DNA of 64,000 nt from Flavobacterium muglaense (GTDB lineage Bacteria; Bacteroidota; Bacteroidia; Flavobacteriales; Flavobacteriaceae). The position numbers and the translations under genes were made by a program. Positions 45,535-53,395 of this stretch are shown here, piece by piece (positions within the stretch are counted from its first letter, which is position 1; every line of letters starts with the position of its first letter). Below the pieces are notes generated by a model. That model was not told the DNA's origin. It worked only from the letters and a program-made list of their open reading frames with translations, and made no database searches. The stretch is taken from the NCBI RefSeq assembly GCF_014305155.1, contig NZ_JACRUK010000005.1, positions 82,896 through 146,895 of the forward strand. Direction: 5' to 3'.

Positions 45535-45542
45535 CAAATTTA
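45535..45542 (-). promoter_or_regulatory. Candidate promoter, -7 box TAAATTTG, for msrB-msrA
   Basis: On the minus strand TAAATTTG matches TAnnTTTG. A TTG lies about 14 bases upstream of it, slightly closer than usual. The box is 29 bases before the msrB ATG. Confidence 0.55.
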
Positions 45543-45653
45543 AGAAGGTGGATTGGCAACTAATGTCGGTTAGTTTACAATTTAACAACTTATTGTATAA
45601 GGTTTAACTATAAATAGATACGTTGTTGCAGTAGTTTTGGATGTTGAACTCCT

Positions 45654-46115
45654 TTATATTTCCATTCTCATGTTTATTAAATGTTTTTTAAAGCCTACTT
45701 TTTCATACGCTTTAATCGCTGAGGTATTGCCATCGTATACATCCAGACGAATTTCGTTTATACTTTGAGAAATACACCACTGCTTTAAAGCTTCGATAAT
45801 TGTTGCATTTATTCCTTGCCCTCGATACTGAGGTAAGGTAAACATAAAACCAAGGTAACCGTAATTTTGATGTCTCAAATAGGGTTTTGCAGTTGTGATT
45901 CGTGCATATCCGGAGCTTACTATTTGATCTTTGATAGCGGCTACTAGAATTGTTACTTCGGGTGATGCAATCATTTGTTTAATATCGTAATAACTGATTT
46001 TTGCTTGTTTTAAAGTAGGGTCAAAAGGGCGCTCGGCGGCAATGATTCCTTGTTCGAATTCTAGTAGCTGGGGAAGGTCGTTGTATGTCGCTTTTCTAAT
46101 TTGGATTGCATTCAT
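45654..46115 (-). CDS. GNAT family N-acetyltransferase
   Basis: A 153-residue acetyltransferase. The fold runs from IRKATYNDLPQLLEFEQGII through LGFMFTLPQYRGQGINATII near residue 92, where Q-x-x-R-G-x-G binds acetyl-CoA, to NTSAIKAYEKVGFKKHLINM at the C-terminus. No signal peptide. It stands alone on the minus strand; the acceptor cannot be inferred. Confidence 0.85.
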   Translation of the reverse strand: MNAIQIRKATYNDLPQLLEFEQGIIAAERPFDPTLKQAKISYYDIKQMIASPEVTILVAAIKDQIVSSGYARITTAKPYLRHQNYGYLGFMFTLPQYRGQGINATIIEALKQWCISQSINEIRLDVYDGNTSAIKAYEKVGFKKHLINMRMEI

Positions 46116-46255
46116 TTCGATACTGGTTTAGAATATAAAAGTACTAAAGATTATTTAAGTGTTGGTTGTTACCCGATGTTCGTGATTTTCGGTTTCTTTT
46201 GCTTGAACAAAATGAAAGAGAACGTTAAAGCGTTTAGTTTTCTTTAACTTTTTTG

Positions 46256-46263
46256 TATTTTTG
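46256..46263 (+). promoter_or_regulatory. Candidate promoter, -7 box TATTTTTG, for idi
   Basis: TATTTTTG matches the consensus and lies 17 bases before the idi ATG, implying a very short leader. No distinct -33 TTG is seen. Confidence 0.55.
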
Positions 46264-46280
46264 TAAGGCTAAAAATAATT

Positions 46281-46808
46281 ATGATAGAAGAAAACGTAAT
46301 ATTAGTTAATACAGACGATGTTCAAATAGGATTAATGCCTAAACTTGAGGCCCATGAAAAGGCAGTTTTGCATCGTGCTTTTTCTGTTTTTGTTTTAAAC
46401 AGTAAAAATGAAATAATGCTGCAACAGCGCGCACACCATAAATACCATTCTCCTTTGTTATGGACCAATACTTGTTGTAGCCATCAAAGAGAAGGAGAAA
46501 CCAATATTCAAGCAGGAAGTCGCAGATTGTATGAGGAAATGGGTTTCAAGACTGAGTTGAAAGAACTTTTCCACTTTATATACAAAGCGCCTTTTGAAAA
46601 TGGCTTGACAGAACATGAATTAGATCATGTGATGATTGGGTATTATAATGAAAGTCCAGAGATTAATCCTGAGGAGGTTGAGTCTTGGAAATGGATGAGT
46701 ATTGAAGCGATACAACAGGATATGCAGCAGCATCCAGAGGTTTATACCGTTTGGTTTAAAATTATTTTTGACGAGTTTTATCATTTTCTAGAAGATCATA
46801 AAATATAG
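46281..46808 (+). CDS. idi: Isopentenyl-diphosphate delta-isomerase, type I
   Basis: Interconverts isopentenyl and dimethylallyl diphosphate for isoprenoid synthesis, including menaquinone and undecaprenyl phosphate. The Nudix-fold protein of 175 residues has HRAFSVFVLNSKNEIMLQQR, the catalytic Cys in WTNTCCSHQREGE near residue 64, the Nudix-like AGSRRLYEEMGF, and HELDHVMIGYYNESPEINPEE, whose Glu residues bind metal. A promoter box lies 17 bases upstream. The next genes in line are a PTPS homologue and a peroxiredoxin. Confidence 0.92.
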   Translation: MIEENVILVNTDDVQIGLMPKLEAHEKAVLHRAFSVFVLNSKNEIMLQQRAHHKYHSPLLWTNTCCSHQREGETNIQAGSRRLYEEMGFKTELKELFHFIYKAPFENGLTEHELDHVMIGYYNESPEINPEEVESWKWMSIEAIQQDMQQHPEVYTVWFKIIFDEFYHFLEDHKI

Positions 46809-46852
46809 TTTGAAACGTTTTAGACTTTTTAAAATCAACTAAAAAAAGGAGT

Positions 46853-47263
46853 ATGAAAGTTACCATAAGTAGAAAGGCGCATTTTAATGCAGCCCATCGT
46901 TTGTACCGTAAAGATTGGACAGCAGAAAAAAATGATTTGGTTTTTGGTAAGTGCAATAACCCTAACTTTCATGGTCATAACTATGATTTGATTGTTAGTG
47001 TGACGGGTGCTATTGATCCAGAAACGGGTTTTGTTATGGACGTGAAAATCTTGGCAGATATTATTCATGATGAAGTCGAAAGTCAATTTGATCATAAAAA
47101 CTTAAATCTGGATGTGCCAGATTTTAAAGATCTCAATCCAACTGCCGAAAATATTGCAGTAGTGATTTGGAATAAAATAAGAAAAAGAATCAGTCTTGAG
47201 TTTGACTTAGAAGTGGTTCTTTATGAAACGGCACGAAATTTTGTAACTTACAGAGGAGCGTAA
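46853..47263 (+). CDS. queD: 6-pyruvoyl tetrahydropterin synthase / 6-carboxytetrahydropterin synthase family
   Basis: A 136-residue PTPS-fold protein, probably QueD of queuosine synthesis. ISRKAHFNAAHRLYRKDW and NPNFHGHNYDLIVSVTG supply the three zinc His ligands. The Cys in VFGKCNNPN and the His in FDHKNLNLDVPDF are the catalytic candidates, and LYETARNFVTY closes the pocket. The upstream AAAGGAG at about 46846 is a clear ribosome site. It shares one base with the next start. A folate/biopterin role is possible as an alternative. Confidence 0.85.
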   Translation: MKVTISRKAHFNAAHRLYRKDWTAEKNDLVFGKCNNPNFHGHNYDLIVSVTGAIDPETGFVMDVKILADIIHDEVESQFDHKNLNLDVPDFKDLNPTAENIAVVIWNKIRKRISLEFDLEVVLYETARNFVTYRGA

Positions 47264-47721
47264 TGGAGTTGAAAGTAGGAGATAAGGTGCCAGTTTTTAT
47301 GGCCAAAAATACTGATGGAACCCAGTTTGATAGTCTAGAGGTTGTAGGGAAGAAAACTGTTGTTCTTTATTTTTATCCAAAAGACAACACTTCAATATGT
47401 ACGGCTCAAGCTTGCAGTTTTAGAGATCAATATGAATCTTTTACAGATTTAGGAGCTGAGGTAATTGGTGTAAGTAGTGATAGCGTGGCCTCGCACAGTG
47501 ATTTTTCTAAAAAATACAAATTGCCTTTTACTTTATTAGCCGACGAGAATAAGAAAATCAGGACATTGTTTGGTGTTCCCTCAAGTTTATTTGGGCTTTT
47601 GCCAGGTAGAGTTACCTATGTAATTGATAAAAGCGGTATTGTTCGTATGGTTTTTAACAGTGTCAAAGGACAAAATCACATCACGAAAGCTTTGGATTTT
47701 ATAAAAAATAATGCAGTATAA
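47263..47721 (+). CDS. Peroxiredoxin, BCP/PrxQ type
   Basis: A thiol peroxidase of 152 residues. YFYPKDNTSICTAQACSFRD near residue 41 contains the peroxidatic Cys and, five residues later, the resolving Cys, the arrangement typical of PrxQ/BCP. The upstream GDKVPVFMAKNTDGTQF and the SSDSVASHSDFSKKY segments are standard. No signal peptide, so it is cytoplasmic. Its ATG overlaps the stop of the PTPS gene by one base, so the two are translated together. Confidence 0.9.
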   Translation: MELKVGDKVPVFMAKNTDGTQFDSLEVVGKKTVVLYFYPKDNTSICTAQACSFRDQYESFTDLGAEVIGVSSDSVASHSDFSKKYKLPFTLLADENKKIRTLFGVPSSLFGLLPGRVTYVIDKSGIVRMVFNSVKGQNHITKALDFIKNNAV

Positions 47722-47767
47722 TAACAAAATTATGCTAATTTAGTACATTAAAATAAAAAGCCCCATT

Positions 47768-48736
47768 ATGAATAAACCAGTGTACCCTTTACAATTTGAC
47801 CCAATATTAAAAGATAGAATATGGGGAGGCGAAAAGCTAAAAACGATATTGAATAAACCTATTAAGTCAAAAATTACTGGTGAAAGCTGGGAGCTTTCGA
47901 CTGTTGAAGGTGATGTTAGTGTGGTTGCAAATGGAGATTTGAAAGGAAAATCGTTGATGGATATCATTGATGAGATGCCAAATGAAATTTTAGGAACAGC
48001 TGTTTATGAGCGTTTTGGAAAACAATTTCCTTTGCTTTTTAAATATTTAGATGCTCGTGAGGACTTGTCTATTCAAGTGCATCCTAATGATGAATTGGCA
48101 AAAAAGCGTCACAATTCTTTTGGAAAAACAGAAATGTGGTACATCATGCAGGCTGATCCTGAGGCACGCATAATTGTAGGTTTTAAAGAAAAATCAAACG
48201 CTAAAGAATATATAGAGAATCTTGAAAATAAAACACTGTTATCCATTTTGGATGATGTTAAAGTAAAAGAAGGGGATGTTTTTTTCTTAGAAACGGGTAC
48301 TGTTCATGCAATTGGAGCGGGATTGGTAGTGGCAGAGATTCAGCAAACTTCTGATATTACTTATCGTTTGTATGATTTTGATCGTGTAGATGCGCAAGGA
48401 AATACAAGAGAATTACATATTGATCAAGCGCTGGACGCTATTAATTATGAGAAAGTTGATACTTTTAAAACCTATAAAAAGGTAGAGAATGTTTCGAATA
48501 CGATTGTAAATTGTCCGTATTTTACAACAAATTCAATTGTTCTAACTGATGCTATGACAGTTTCTAAAACAGGAAATAGTTTTACGGTTTATATGTGTAT
48601 CGATGGCGCATTTGAATTAGAATACAATAAAAATAGATACAGTTATAAAAAAGGAGATACGGTATTAATTCCAGCTGCTATGGATTATTATGTAGTAAGC
48701 GGAAAAGCTTCTCTTTTAGAAATTTACATTTCATAG
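47768..48736 (+). CDS. manA: Mannose-6-phosphate isomerase, class I
   Basis: Interconverts fructose 6-phosphate and mannose 6-phosphate, which feeds GDP-mannose and GDP-fucose for glycans such as the polysaccharide encoded to the left. The 322-residue cupin protein shows KDRIWGGEKLKTIL, SIQVHPNDELAKKRHNSFG near residue 99 with zinc ligands, EMWYIMQADPEA, and ETGTVHAIGAGLVVAEIQQT near 175. It is the short bacterial form. A near-consensus box TAATTTAG lies about 37 bases upstream. Confidence 0.9.
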   Translation: MNKPVYPLQFDPILKDRIWGGEKLKTILNKPIKSKITGESWELSTVEGDVSVVANGDLKGKSLMDIIDEMPNEILGTAVYERFGKQFPLLFKYLDAREDLSIQVHPNDELAKKRHNSFGKTEMWYIMQADPEARIIVGFKEKSNAKEYIENLENKTLLSILDDVKVKEGDVFFLETGTVHAIGAGLVVAEIQQTSDITYRLYDFDRVDAQGNTRELHIDQALDAINYEKVDTFKTYKKVENVSNTIVNCPYFTTNSIVLTDAMTVSKTGNSFTVYMCIDGAFELEYNKNRYSYKKGDTVLIPAAMDYYVVSGKASLLEIYIS

Positions 48737-48758
48737 TAAGTTATAGAAAGATTATGTG

Positions 48759-48766
48759 TACTTTTG
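48759..48766 (+). promoter_or_regulatory. Candidate promoter, -7 box TACTTTTG
   Basis: TACTTTTG matches TAnnTTTG and lies 26 bases before the ATG of the 88-residue gene at 48793. It indicates a separate small transcript after manA. Confidence 0.55.
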
Positions 48767-48792
48767 CACACGCAAATTAAAATTAAAGAAAA

Positions 48793-49059
48793 ATGGCAAA
48801 CGTTAAAAATTTAAAGAAAGACATCAACTACGTTTTAGGAGATATAATTGAAGCAGTTTATTTGTTCGAAATTTCAACTACTGGAAAACCAACAACTGAA
48901 ACTAATGATTTAATTGATGAGGCTATCGCTGCTTTTGATGTTTTGATCACTAAAGTGAATGCTAAAAAAGTTGAAAACAAAAAAGCACACTTCAAACAAA
49001 TCAATGTTGAATTGGAACAAACTGCAAATCAATTGATTGCTAAAATCAACGAATTGTAG
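48793..49059 (+). CDS. Conserved hypothetical protein (88 residues)
   Basis: I do not recognise a named family. The protein is helical and lysine-rich: KNLKKDINYVLGDIIEAVYL at the start, then a short hinge (TTGKPTTET) and two amphipathic helices. There is no signal peptide and no membrane segment. A clean promoter box upstream, a normal codon pattern and its own gap to the tRNA genes support a real, probably well-expressed gene. Its composition suggests a small helical-bundle protein. Confidence 0.7.
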   Translation: MANVKNLKKDINYVLGDIIEAVYLFEISTTGKPTTETNDLIDEAIAAFDVLITKVNAKKVENKKAHFKQINVELEQTANQLIAKINEL

Positions 49060-49114
49060 TCAAAAAAAACAATAAAAAAGTACAGATTTATTTTGGAGAA
49101 ATCGAATTCATCTG

Positions 49115-49122
49115 TATATTTG
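49115..49122 (+). promoter_or_regulatory. Promoter of tRNA-Thr copy 1 (TATATTTG)
   Basis: TATATTTG with a TTG at 49093-49095, a spacing of 19 bases. The same arrangement with the same spacing recurs in front of the second copy, which makes the prediction strong. Confidence 0.75.
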
Positions 49123-49137
49123 CACTCGCAATGAGAC

Positions 49138-49211
49138 GCCAGCGTAGCTCAGTTGGCTAGAGCAGCTGATTTGTAATCAGCAGGTCGTGGGTTCGAGTCC
49201 CTCCGCCGGCT
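49138..49211 (+). tRNA. tRNA-Thr (anticodon TGT), copy 1
   Basis: The 74-base cloverleaf begins GCCAGCG and ends CGCCGGC plus discriminator T; CCA is not encoded. The anticodon stem GCTGA/TCAGC encloses the loop TTTGTAA with anticodon TGT, reading ACA threonine codons. The T-loop is TTCGAGT. Two non-pairs are seen: A4 opposite C69 in the acceptor stem and T50 opposite T64 in the T-stem. Both recur in copy 2. Confidence 0.93.
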
Positions 49212-49217
49212 CATCGT

Positions 49218-49249
49218 AAAACCATCTAACTTTGTTAGGTGGTTTTTTT
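49218..49249 (+). terminator. Terminator after tRNA-Thr copy 1
   Basis: AAACCATCTAAC and GTTAGGTGGTTT form a 12-bp stem with a TTT loop and a following T-run. Confidence 0.9.
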
Positions 49250-49342
49250 ATGTTTTTTAGTTAGCAAATAAGTGATTATCAGGCGGCAAAAAATAATTTA
49301 ATAATTTCTTGTATTTTTATTTGGAGATTTAGAATTCATCAT

Positions 49343-49350
49343 TATATTTG
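49343..49350 (+). promoter_or_regulatory. Promoter of tRNA-Thr copy 2 (TATATTTG)
   Basis: TATATTTG with a TTG at 49321-49323, again 19 bases apart, as in copy 1. Confidence 0.75.
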
Positions 49351-49365
49351 CACCCGAAATGAGAC

Positions 49366-49439
49366 GCCAGCGTAGCTCAGTTGGCTAGAGCAGCTGATTT
49401 GTAATCAGCAGGTCGTGGGTTCGAGTCCCTCCGCCGGCT
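49366..49439 (+). tRNA. tRNA-Thr (anticodon TGT), copy 2
   Basis: Identical in sequence to the tRNA 228 bases upstream, including the A4-C69 and T50-T64 non-pairs. Promoter, gene and terminator are all present in both copies, so the duplication covers a whole transcription unit. The sequence between the copies has diverged while the tRNA itself has not. Confidence 0.93.
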
Positions 49440-49445
49440 CATCGT

Positions 49446-49478
49446 AAAACCATCTAACTTTTGTTAGGTGGTTTTTTT
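49446..49478 (+). terminator. Terminator after tRNA-Thr copy 2
   Basis: AAACCATCTAAC and GTTAGGTGGTTT with a TTTT loop, one base longer than the loop of the copy 1 terminator, followed by a T-run. Confidence 0.9.
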
Positions 49479-49611
49479 ATTTAAAGCCTATTTGTAATTT
49501 GGTTTTCGCTTATTTTAAAGCTGCTGTAGGTACTTTTTTTGTAAAAAGGTATAATGGATGTTTTCGAATAGTTGTTTTGTTTTAAACTGCTGTTTTGTGT
49601 TTCGTTGGCAC

Positions 49612-49651
49612 AAAAAAAAACAGCAATAAGCGTTGGCTTACTACTGTTTTT
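49612..49651 (-). terminator. Intrinsic terminator for fabH
   Basis: Read on the minus strand, ACAGTAGTAAGC and GCTTATTGCTGT pair fully with two G-U wobbles, followed by nine T. On the plus strand the same positions become C-A mismatches, so the structure is built for the minus transcript. Confidence 0.82.
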
Positions 49652-49701
49652 TATTGTTGTTGTTTTTGGCTAGCGATGAAGCTAGAGCGATTGTTTTTTA
49701 A

Positions 49702-50709
49702 TTACCATTTGATAATCGCACTCGCCCATGTAAATCCACTTCCAAATGCAGCTAAAACTACGGTGTCTCCAGATTTGATTTTTCCTTTTTCCCAAGCCTC
49801 TGTTAAGGCAATTGGAATAGATGCTGCGGTTGTGTTTCCGTATTTTTGAATGTTGTTAAAAACTTGATCGTCGCTAAGTCCGAATTTCTTTTGGATAAAC
49901 TGCGAAATTCTCAAATTTGCTTGATGCGGAATCAACATATCGATATCGGATACTTGTAAATCATTTGCTTCTAATCCTTCGTTGATTACTTCGGCAAAAC
50001 GAACTACAGCATTTTTAAAAACAAATTGCCCATTCATGTAAGGAAAGTAGCTTTCGTCATTCGGGTCATTGTCTGCAATAATATCAGTTACCCATCTTGC
50101 GCCCATTCCAGGTGCAATTAAAGATAGTTCTTCGGCATGTTGTCCTTCTGAGTGCAAGTGTGTAGAAAGAATCCCTTTGGATAGATCTTCTTCTCTGCTC
50201 AAAACAGCTGCTCCGGCTCCATCTCCAAAAATTACAGATACGCTACGTCCTCTAGTGCTCATGTCTAATCCTGTAGAATGTACCTCAGATCCAATTACTA
50301 GAATGTTTTTGTACATTCCGGTTTTGATGTATTGATCAGCTACTGATAAAGCATATAAAAATCCTGAACATTGATTTCGAACATCAAGTGCTCCTACCGT
50401 ACGTAAACCTAGGTCACGTTGTACTAGAACTCCTGGCCCAGGAAAATAATAGTCAGGGCTTAAAGTAGCAAAAACTACAAAGTCAATATCTTCTTTAGTA
50501 ACTCCTGCACGCTCAATAGCAATTTCTGCTGCTTTTACTCCCATTGAAGTTGTTGTGTCTTCTCCGCGAATGATGTGTCTTCTTTCTTGAATTCCTGTTC
50601 TTTCTTGAATCCACTCGTCATTGGTATCTATGATTTTCGACAAATCATCATTGGTGACAACATTGGAAGGAACATAATATCCTAATCCTGCTATTTTTGA
50701 ATGGTACAT
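49702..50709 (-). CDS. fabH: 3-oxoacyl-ACP synthase III
   Basis: Starts fatty-acid synthesis by condensing an acyl-CoA with malonyl-ACP. The 335 residues show the catalytic triad of KAS III: Cys in DVRNQCSGFLYAL near residue 113, His in LIPHQANLRISQF near 255, and Asn in YGNTTAASIPIAL near 285. The FGDGAGAAVLS and C-terminal AAFGSGFTWASAII motifs are also in place. It stands alone, away from rpmF/plsX, so a branched-chain or specialised priming role is possible. A promoter box lies 27 bases upstream and a terminator follows. Confidence 0.92.
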   Translation of the reverse strand: MYHSKIAGLGYYVPSNVVTNDDLSKIIDTNDEWIQERTGIQERRHIIRGEDTTTSMGVKAAEIAIERAGVTKEDIDFVVFATLSPDYYFPGPGVLVQRDLGLRTVGALDVRNQCSGFLYALSVADQYIKTGMYKNILVIGSEVHSTGLDMSTRGRSVSVIFGDGAGAAVLSREEDLSKGILSTHLHSEGQHAEELSLIAPGMGARWVTDIIADNDPNDESYFPYMNGQFVFKNAVVRFAEVINEGLEANDLQVSDIDMLIPHQANLRISQFIQKKFGLSDDQVFNNIQKYGNTTAASIPIALTEAWEKGKIKSGDTVVLAAFGSGFTWASAIIKW

Positions 50710-50735
50710 ATTATTGTTTTATTAAAATAAGATTG

Positions 50736-50743
50736 CAAATTTA
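50736..50743 (-). promoter_or_regulatory. Candidate promoter, -7 box TAAATTTG, for fabH
   Basis: On the minus strand TAAATTTG matches the consensus. A TTTG at 50771-50768 is 24 bases upstream, longer than ideal. Confidence 0.5.
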
Positions 50744-50940
50744 AAAATACTTTAAAATATAAGACCACAAATTACTGATTTTTTAGCAAATAGCAATTTT
50801 AAAAATGGGCTAGAAGGGTATAAAAGCGCTTTTTGGGTTGTTATTTTTTTAGTTGGGTAGAAAAGTTGGATTTTGGGTGTAACAAATTCAGTCTATTTTA
50901 GTCTTATGTTTTCATATTGATTAATTAAAACAGCCCTTTT

Positions 50941-53352
50941 ATGAAATTAAAAATAACCATGATTTGCTTTCTTGGACTCAGTTTACAAGCTTTTGCTCAA
51001 GAAAATCTAACCTATCAAAAACCATCTAAATCAATTTTGGATTTAGTGGATTACGAGCGTGCGCCATCCGTTTCTATGGATACTAAAAAGGAGTATATGT
51101 TGCTTTCTTATAGAAATACCTATAAAACGCTGGATGATTTGAATCAAGACGAATTGCGTTTGGGTGGATTAAGAATCAATCCTACGACTAATATTTCGAG
51201 TACGGTAACGTACATTAATAACATTAAATTGCGCAAGATTAAGGAAAAAAATGAGATTCAAGTAAGTGGACTACCTGCTAATCCTCGTATTGCTAATCTT
51301 TCTTGGTCGCCAGATGATACCAAAATTGCTTTTTCGAATACTACAGCTGCTGGAGTTGCTTTATGGGTGGTAGATGTTGCTTCCGCAAAAGCGACTCAGT
51401 TAACCGATGATGCTGTGAATGCTAATTTGGGAAATCCATTTAGCTGGTACAATGATAATGCATCTATTTTAGTGAAAATGCTTCCTAAGAACAGGCCAGC
51501 ATTATTAGACGAAAAGAAAAACTTGCCTACGGGGCCTATAGTTTCTAATGCTAACGGATCTGTTTCTCAAAACAGAACTTACCAGGATTTATTGAAAAAC
51601 AAAACCGATGAAATAAATTTTGAAAATATTTTAACAGCTGAGTTGTACAAAGTGAGTTTAACGGGCGAAAAGTCATTGTTTAAAGGAGCGGCAATGTACG
51701 CAGGAGAAAATTTCTCTCCAGACGGAAACTACTTAATGATCAGTACGATTCAAAAACCGTTTTCCTATATTGTTCCTTTAAATCGTTTTCCGTCTAAAAC
51801 GGTGGTTTATGATAAGGAAGGTAAGGAAGTAAAAGTGGTGAATGAATTGCCATTGAACGAAATTATGCCAAAAGGTTTTATGGCTACTCGTACGGGTAAA
51901 CGTAGTATGAACTGGAGAAATGATGAGGCAGCTACGCTTTATTTTGTGGAAGCACTTGATGAAGGAAATCCAGAAAATAAAGTTGATTATAGAGATGTGG
52001 TAATGCAATGGAAAGCACCTTTTGATCAAAATCCTGCCGAATTATTGAAAACAAAACAACGTTACGGTGGAATTATTTGGGGTAACAGTACTACCGCAAT
52101 CGCATTTGACCAATGGTATGATACGAGAAATACAAAAACGTATTTATTCAATCCAGCTGCTGTTAGTCAAGAACCAAAGATTATCTCTGATCGTAATTCT
52201 CAAGATATTTATGCAGATCCAGGAAATTATGAAACGACTAAAAATGCATTTGGTAAAAATGTGTTAGCGATCGAGGATAATAATTTATTCCTTTTAGGAA
52301 ATGGATTTACTAAAAACGGTCAGTTTCCTTTTATAGACGAGTTTAATATTAAAAGTTTACAAACAAAGAGGGTGTATACTTCGACTTATACCGATAAAAA
52401 AGAAGATTTACTTTCGATAGAAGATTTTAAAAAAGGGGAGGTTTTGGTACAAATTCAGTCTAAAAATGAATATCCAAACTACTACTTTAGAAATATAAAA
52501 AAGAAAAATCAATTAACGCCAATCACGAGTTTTGCTAACCCATTTGAGAGTATCAAAAATGTCAGTAAAGAGGTGATTCAATATAAAAGAAAAGACGGCG
52601 TAGCTTTGTCTGGTACTTTATACTTGCCTGCAGGATATGATAAAGCAAAGAAAGAGAAGTTACCTTTATTGATTTGGGCTTACCCGGCTGAATACAAAGA
52701 CAAGAACTCTGCTGGACAAAACAATCAAAACCCAAATGAATTTACTTTTCCGTATTACGGATCGTTTGTGTACTGGGTGACTAAGGGGTATGTGGTTCTT
52801 GATGATGCGTCGTTTCCTATTATTGGGGAAGGAACAACAGAGCCTAATGATAACTTTATCACACAATTAGTAGACAATGCCGAAGCTGCAATTAACGCGG
52901 TTGATGCGTTAGGGTACATCAATAGAAAAAAAGTAGCCATAGGAGGTCACTCTTACGGTGCATTTATGACTGCCAATTTATTGACGCATTCTAATTTATT
53001 TGCGTGTGGAATAGCAAGAAGTGGTGCTTACAATAGAACGTTAACGCCTTTTGGATTTCAGTCAGAGCAACGTAATTACTGGGAAGTTCCGGAGGTTTAC
53101 AACACAATGTCTCCTTTTATGAATGCGAACAAAATGAAAACACCATTATTGTTGATTCATGGAGAGGCTGATAATAATCCAGGAACATTCACTTTGCAAA
53201 CAGAGCGTTATTTTCAAGCTTTAAAAGGATTAGGGGCACCAGCTAGAATGGTGATATTGCCAAAAGAAGCGCACGGCTATGCAGCCAAAGAAAATATATT
53301 GCACCTTTTATGGGAGCAAGATCAGTTTCTAGAGAAATATTTAAAAAATTAA
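50941..53352 (+). CDS. S9 family serine peptidase, exported
   Basis: An 803-residue prolyl-oligopeptidase-type peptidase with a signal peptide (ITMICFLGLSLQAFAQE). A beta-propeller spans roughly residues 60-530, with LSWSPDDTKIAFSNTT as a propeller blade. The catalytic alpha/beta-hydrolase domain follows: nucleophile Ser in IGGHSYGAFMTANLL near 660, Asp in LIHGEADNNPGTF near 735, and His in LPKEAHGYAAKEN near 780. The layout resembles glutamyl endopeptidase-like S9 proteins. It probably degrades peptides in the periplasm or outside. A bidirectional terminator follows. Confidence 0.9.
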   Translation: MKLKITMICFLGLSLQAFAQENLTYQKPSKSILDLVDYERAPSVSMDTKKEYMLLSYRNTYKTLDDLNQDELRLGGLRINPTTNISSTVTYINNIKLRKIKEKNEIQVSGLPANPRIANLSWSPDDTKIAFSNTTAAGVALWVVDVASAKATQLTDDAVNANLGNPFSWYNDNASILVKMLPKNRPALLDEKKNLPTGPIVSNANGSVSQNRTYQDLLKNKTDEINFENILTAELYKVSLTGEKSLFKGAAMYAGENFSPDGNYLMISTIQKPFSYIVPLNRFPSKTVVYDKEGKEVKVVNELPLNEIMPKGFMATRTGKRSMNWRNDEAATLYFVEALDEGNPENKVDYRDVVMQWKAPFDQNPAELLKTKQRYGGIIWGNSTTAIAFDQWYDTRNTKTYLFNPAAVSQEPKIISDRNSQDIYADPGNYETTKNAFGKNVLAIEDNNLFLLGNGFTKNGQFPFIDEFNIKSLQTKRVYTSTYTDKKEDLLSIEDFKKGEVLVQIQSKNEYPNYYFRNIKKKNQLTPITSFANPFESIKNVSKEVIQYKRKDGVALSGTLYLPAGYDKAKKEKLPLLIWAYPAEYKDKNSAGQNNQNPNEFTFPYYGSFVYWVTKGYVVLDDASFPIIGEGTTEPNDNFITQLVDNAEAAINAVDALGYINRKKVAIGGHSYGAFMTANLLTHSNLFACGIARSGAYNRTLTPFGFQSEQRNYWEVPEVYNTMSPFMNANKMKTPLLLIHGEADNNPGTFTLQTERYFQALKGLGAPARMVILPKEAHGYAAKENILHLLWEQDQFLEKYLKN

Positions 53353-53362
53353 TACCAATAAA

Positions 53363-53391
53363 AAACGCCTCAAAAATTTGAGGCGTTTATT
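53363..53391. terminator. Bidirectional terminator between convergent genes
   Basis: AAACGCCTCAAA and TTTGAGGCGTTT form a 12-bp stem with a 2-base loop, or a shorter stem with a larger one. T-rich tracts follow on both strands, so it can end both the S9 peptidase transcript and the ABC ATPase transcript. Confidence 0.9.
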
Positions 53392-53395
53392 TTTA

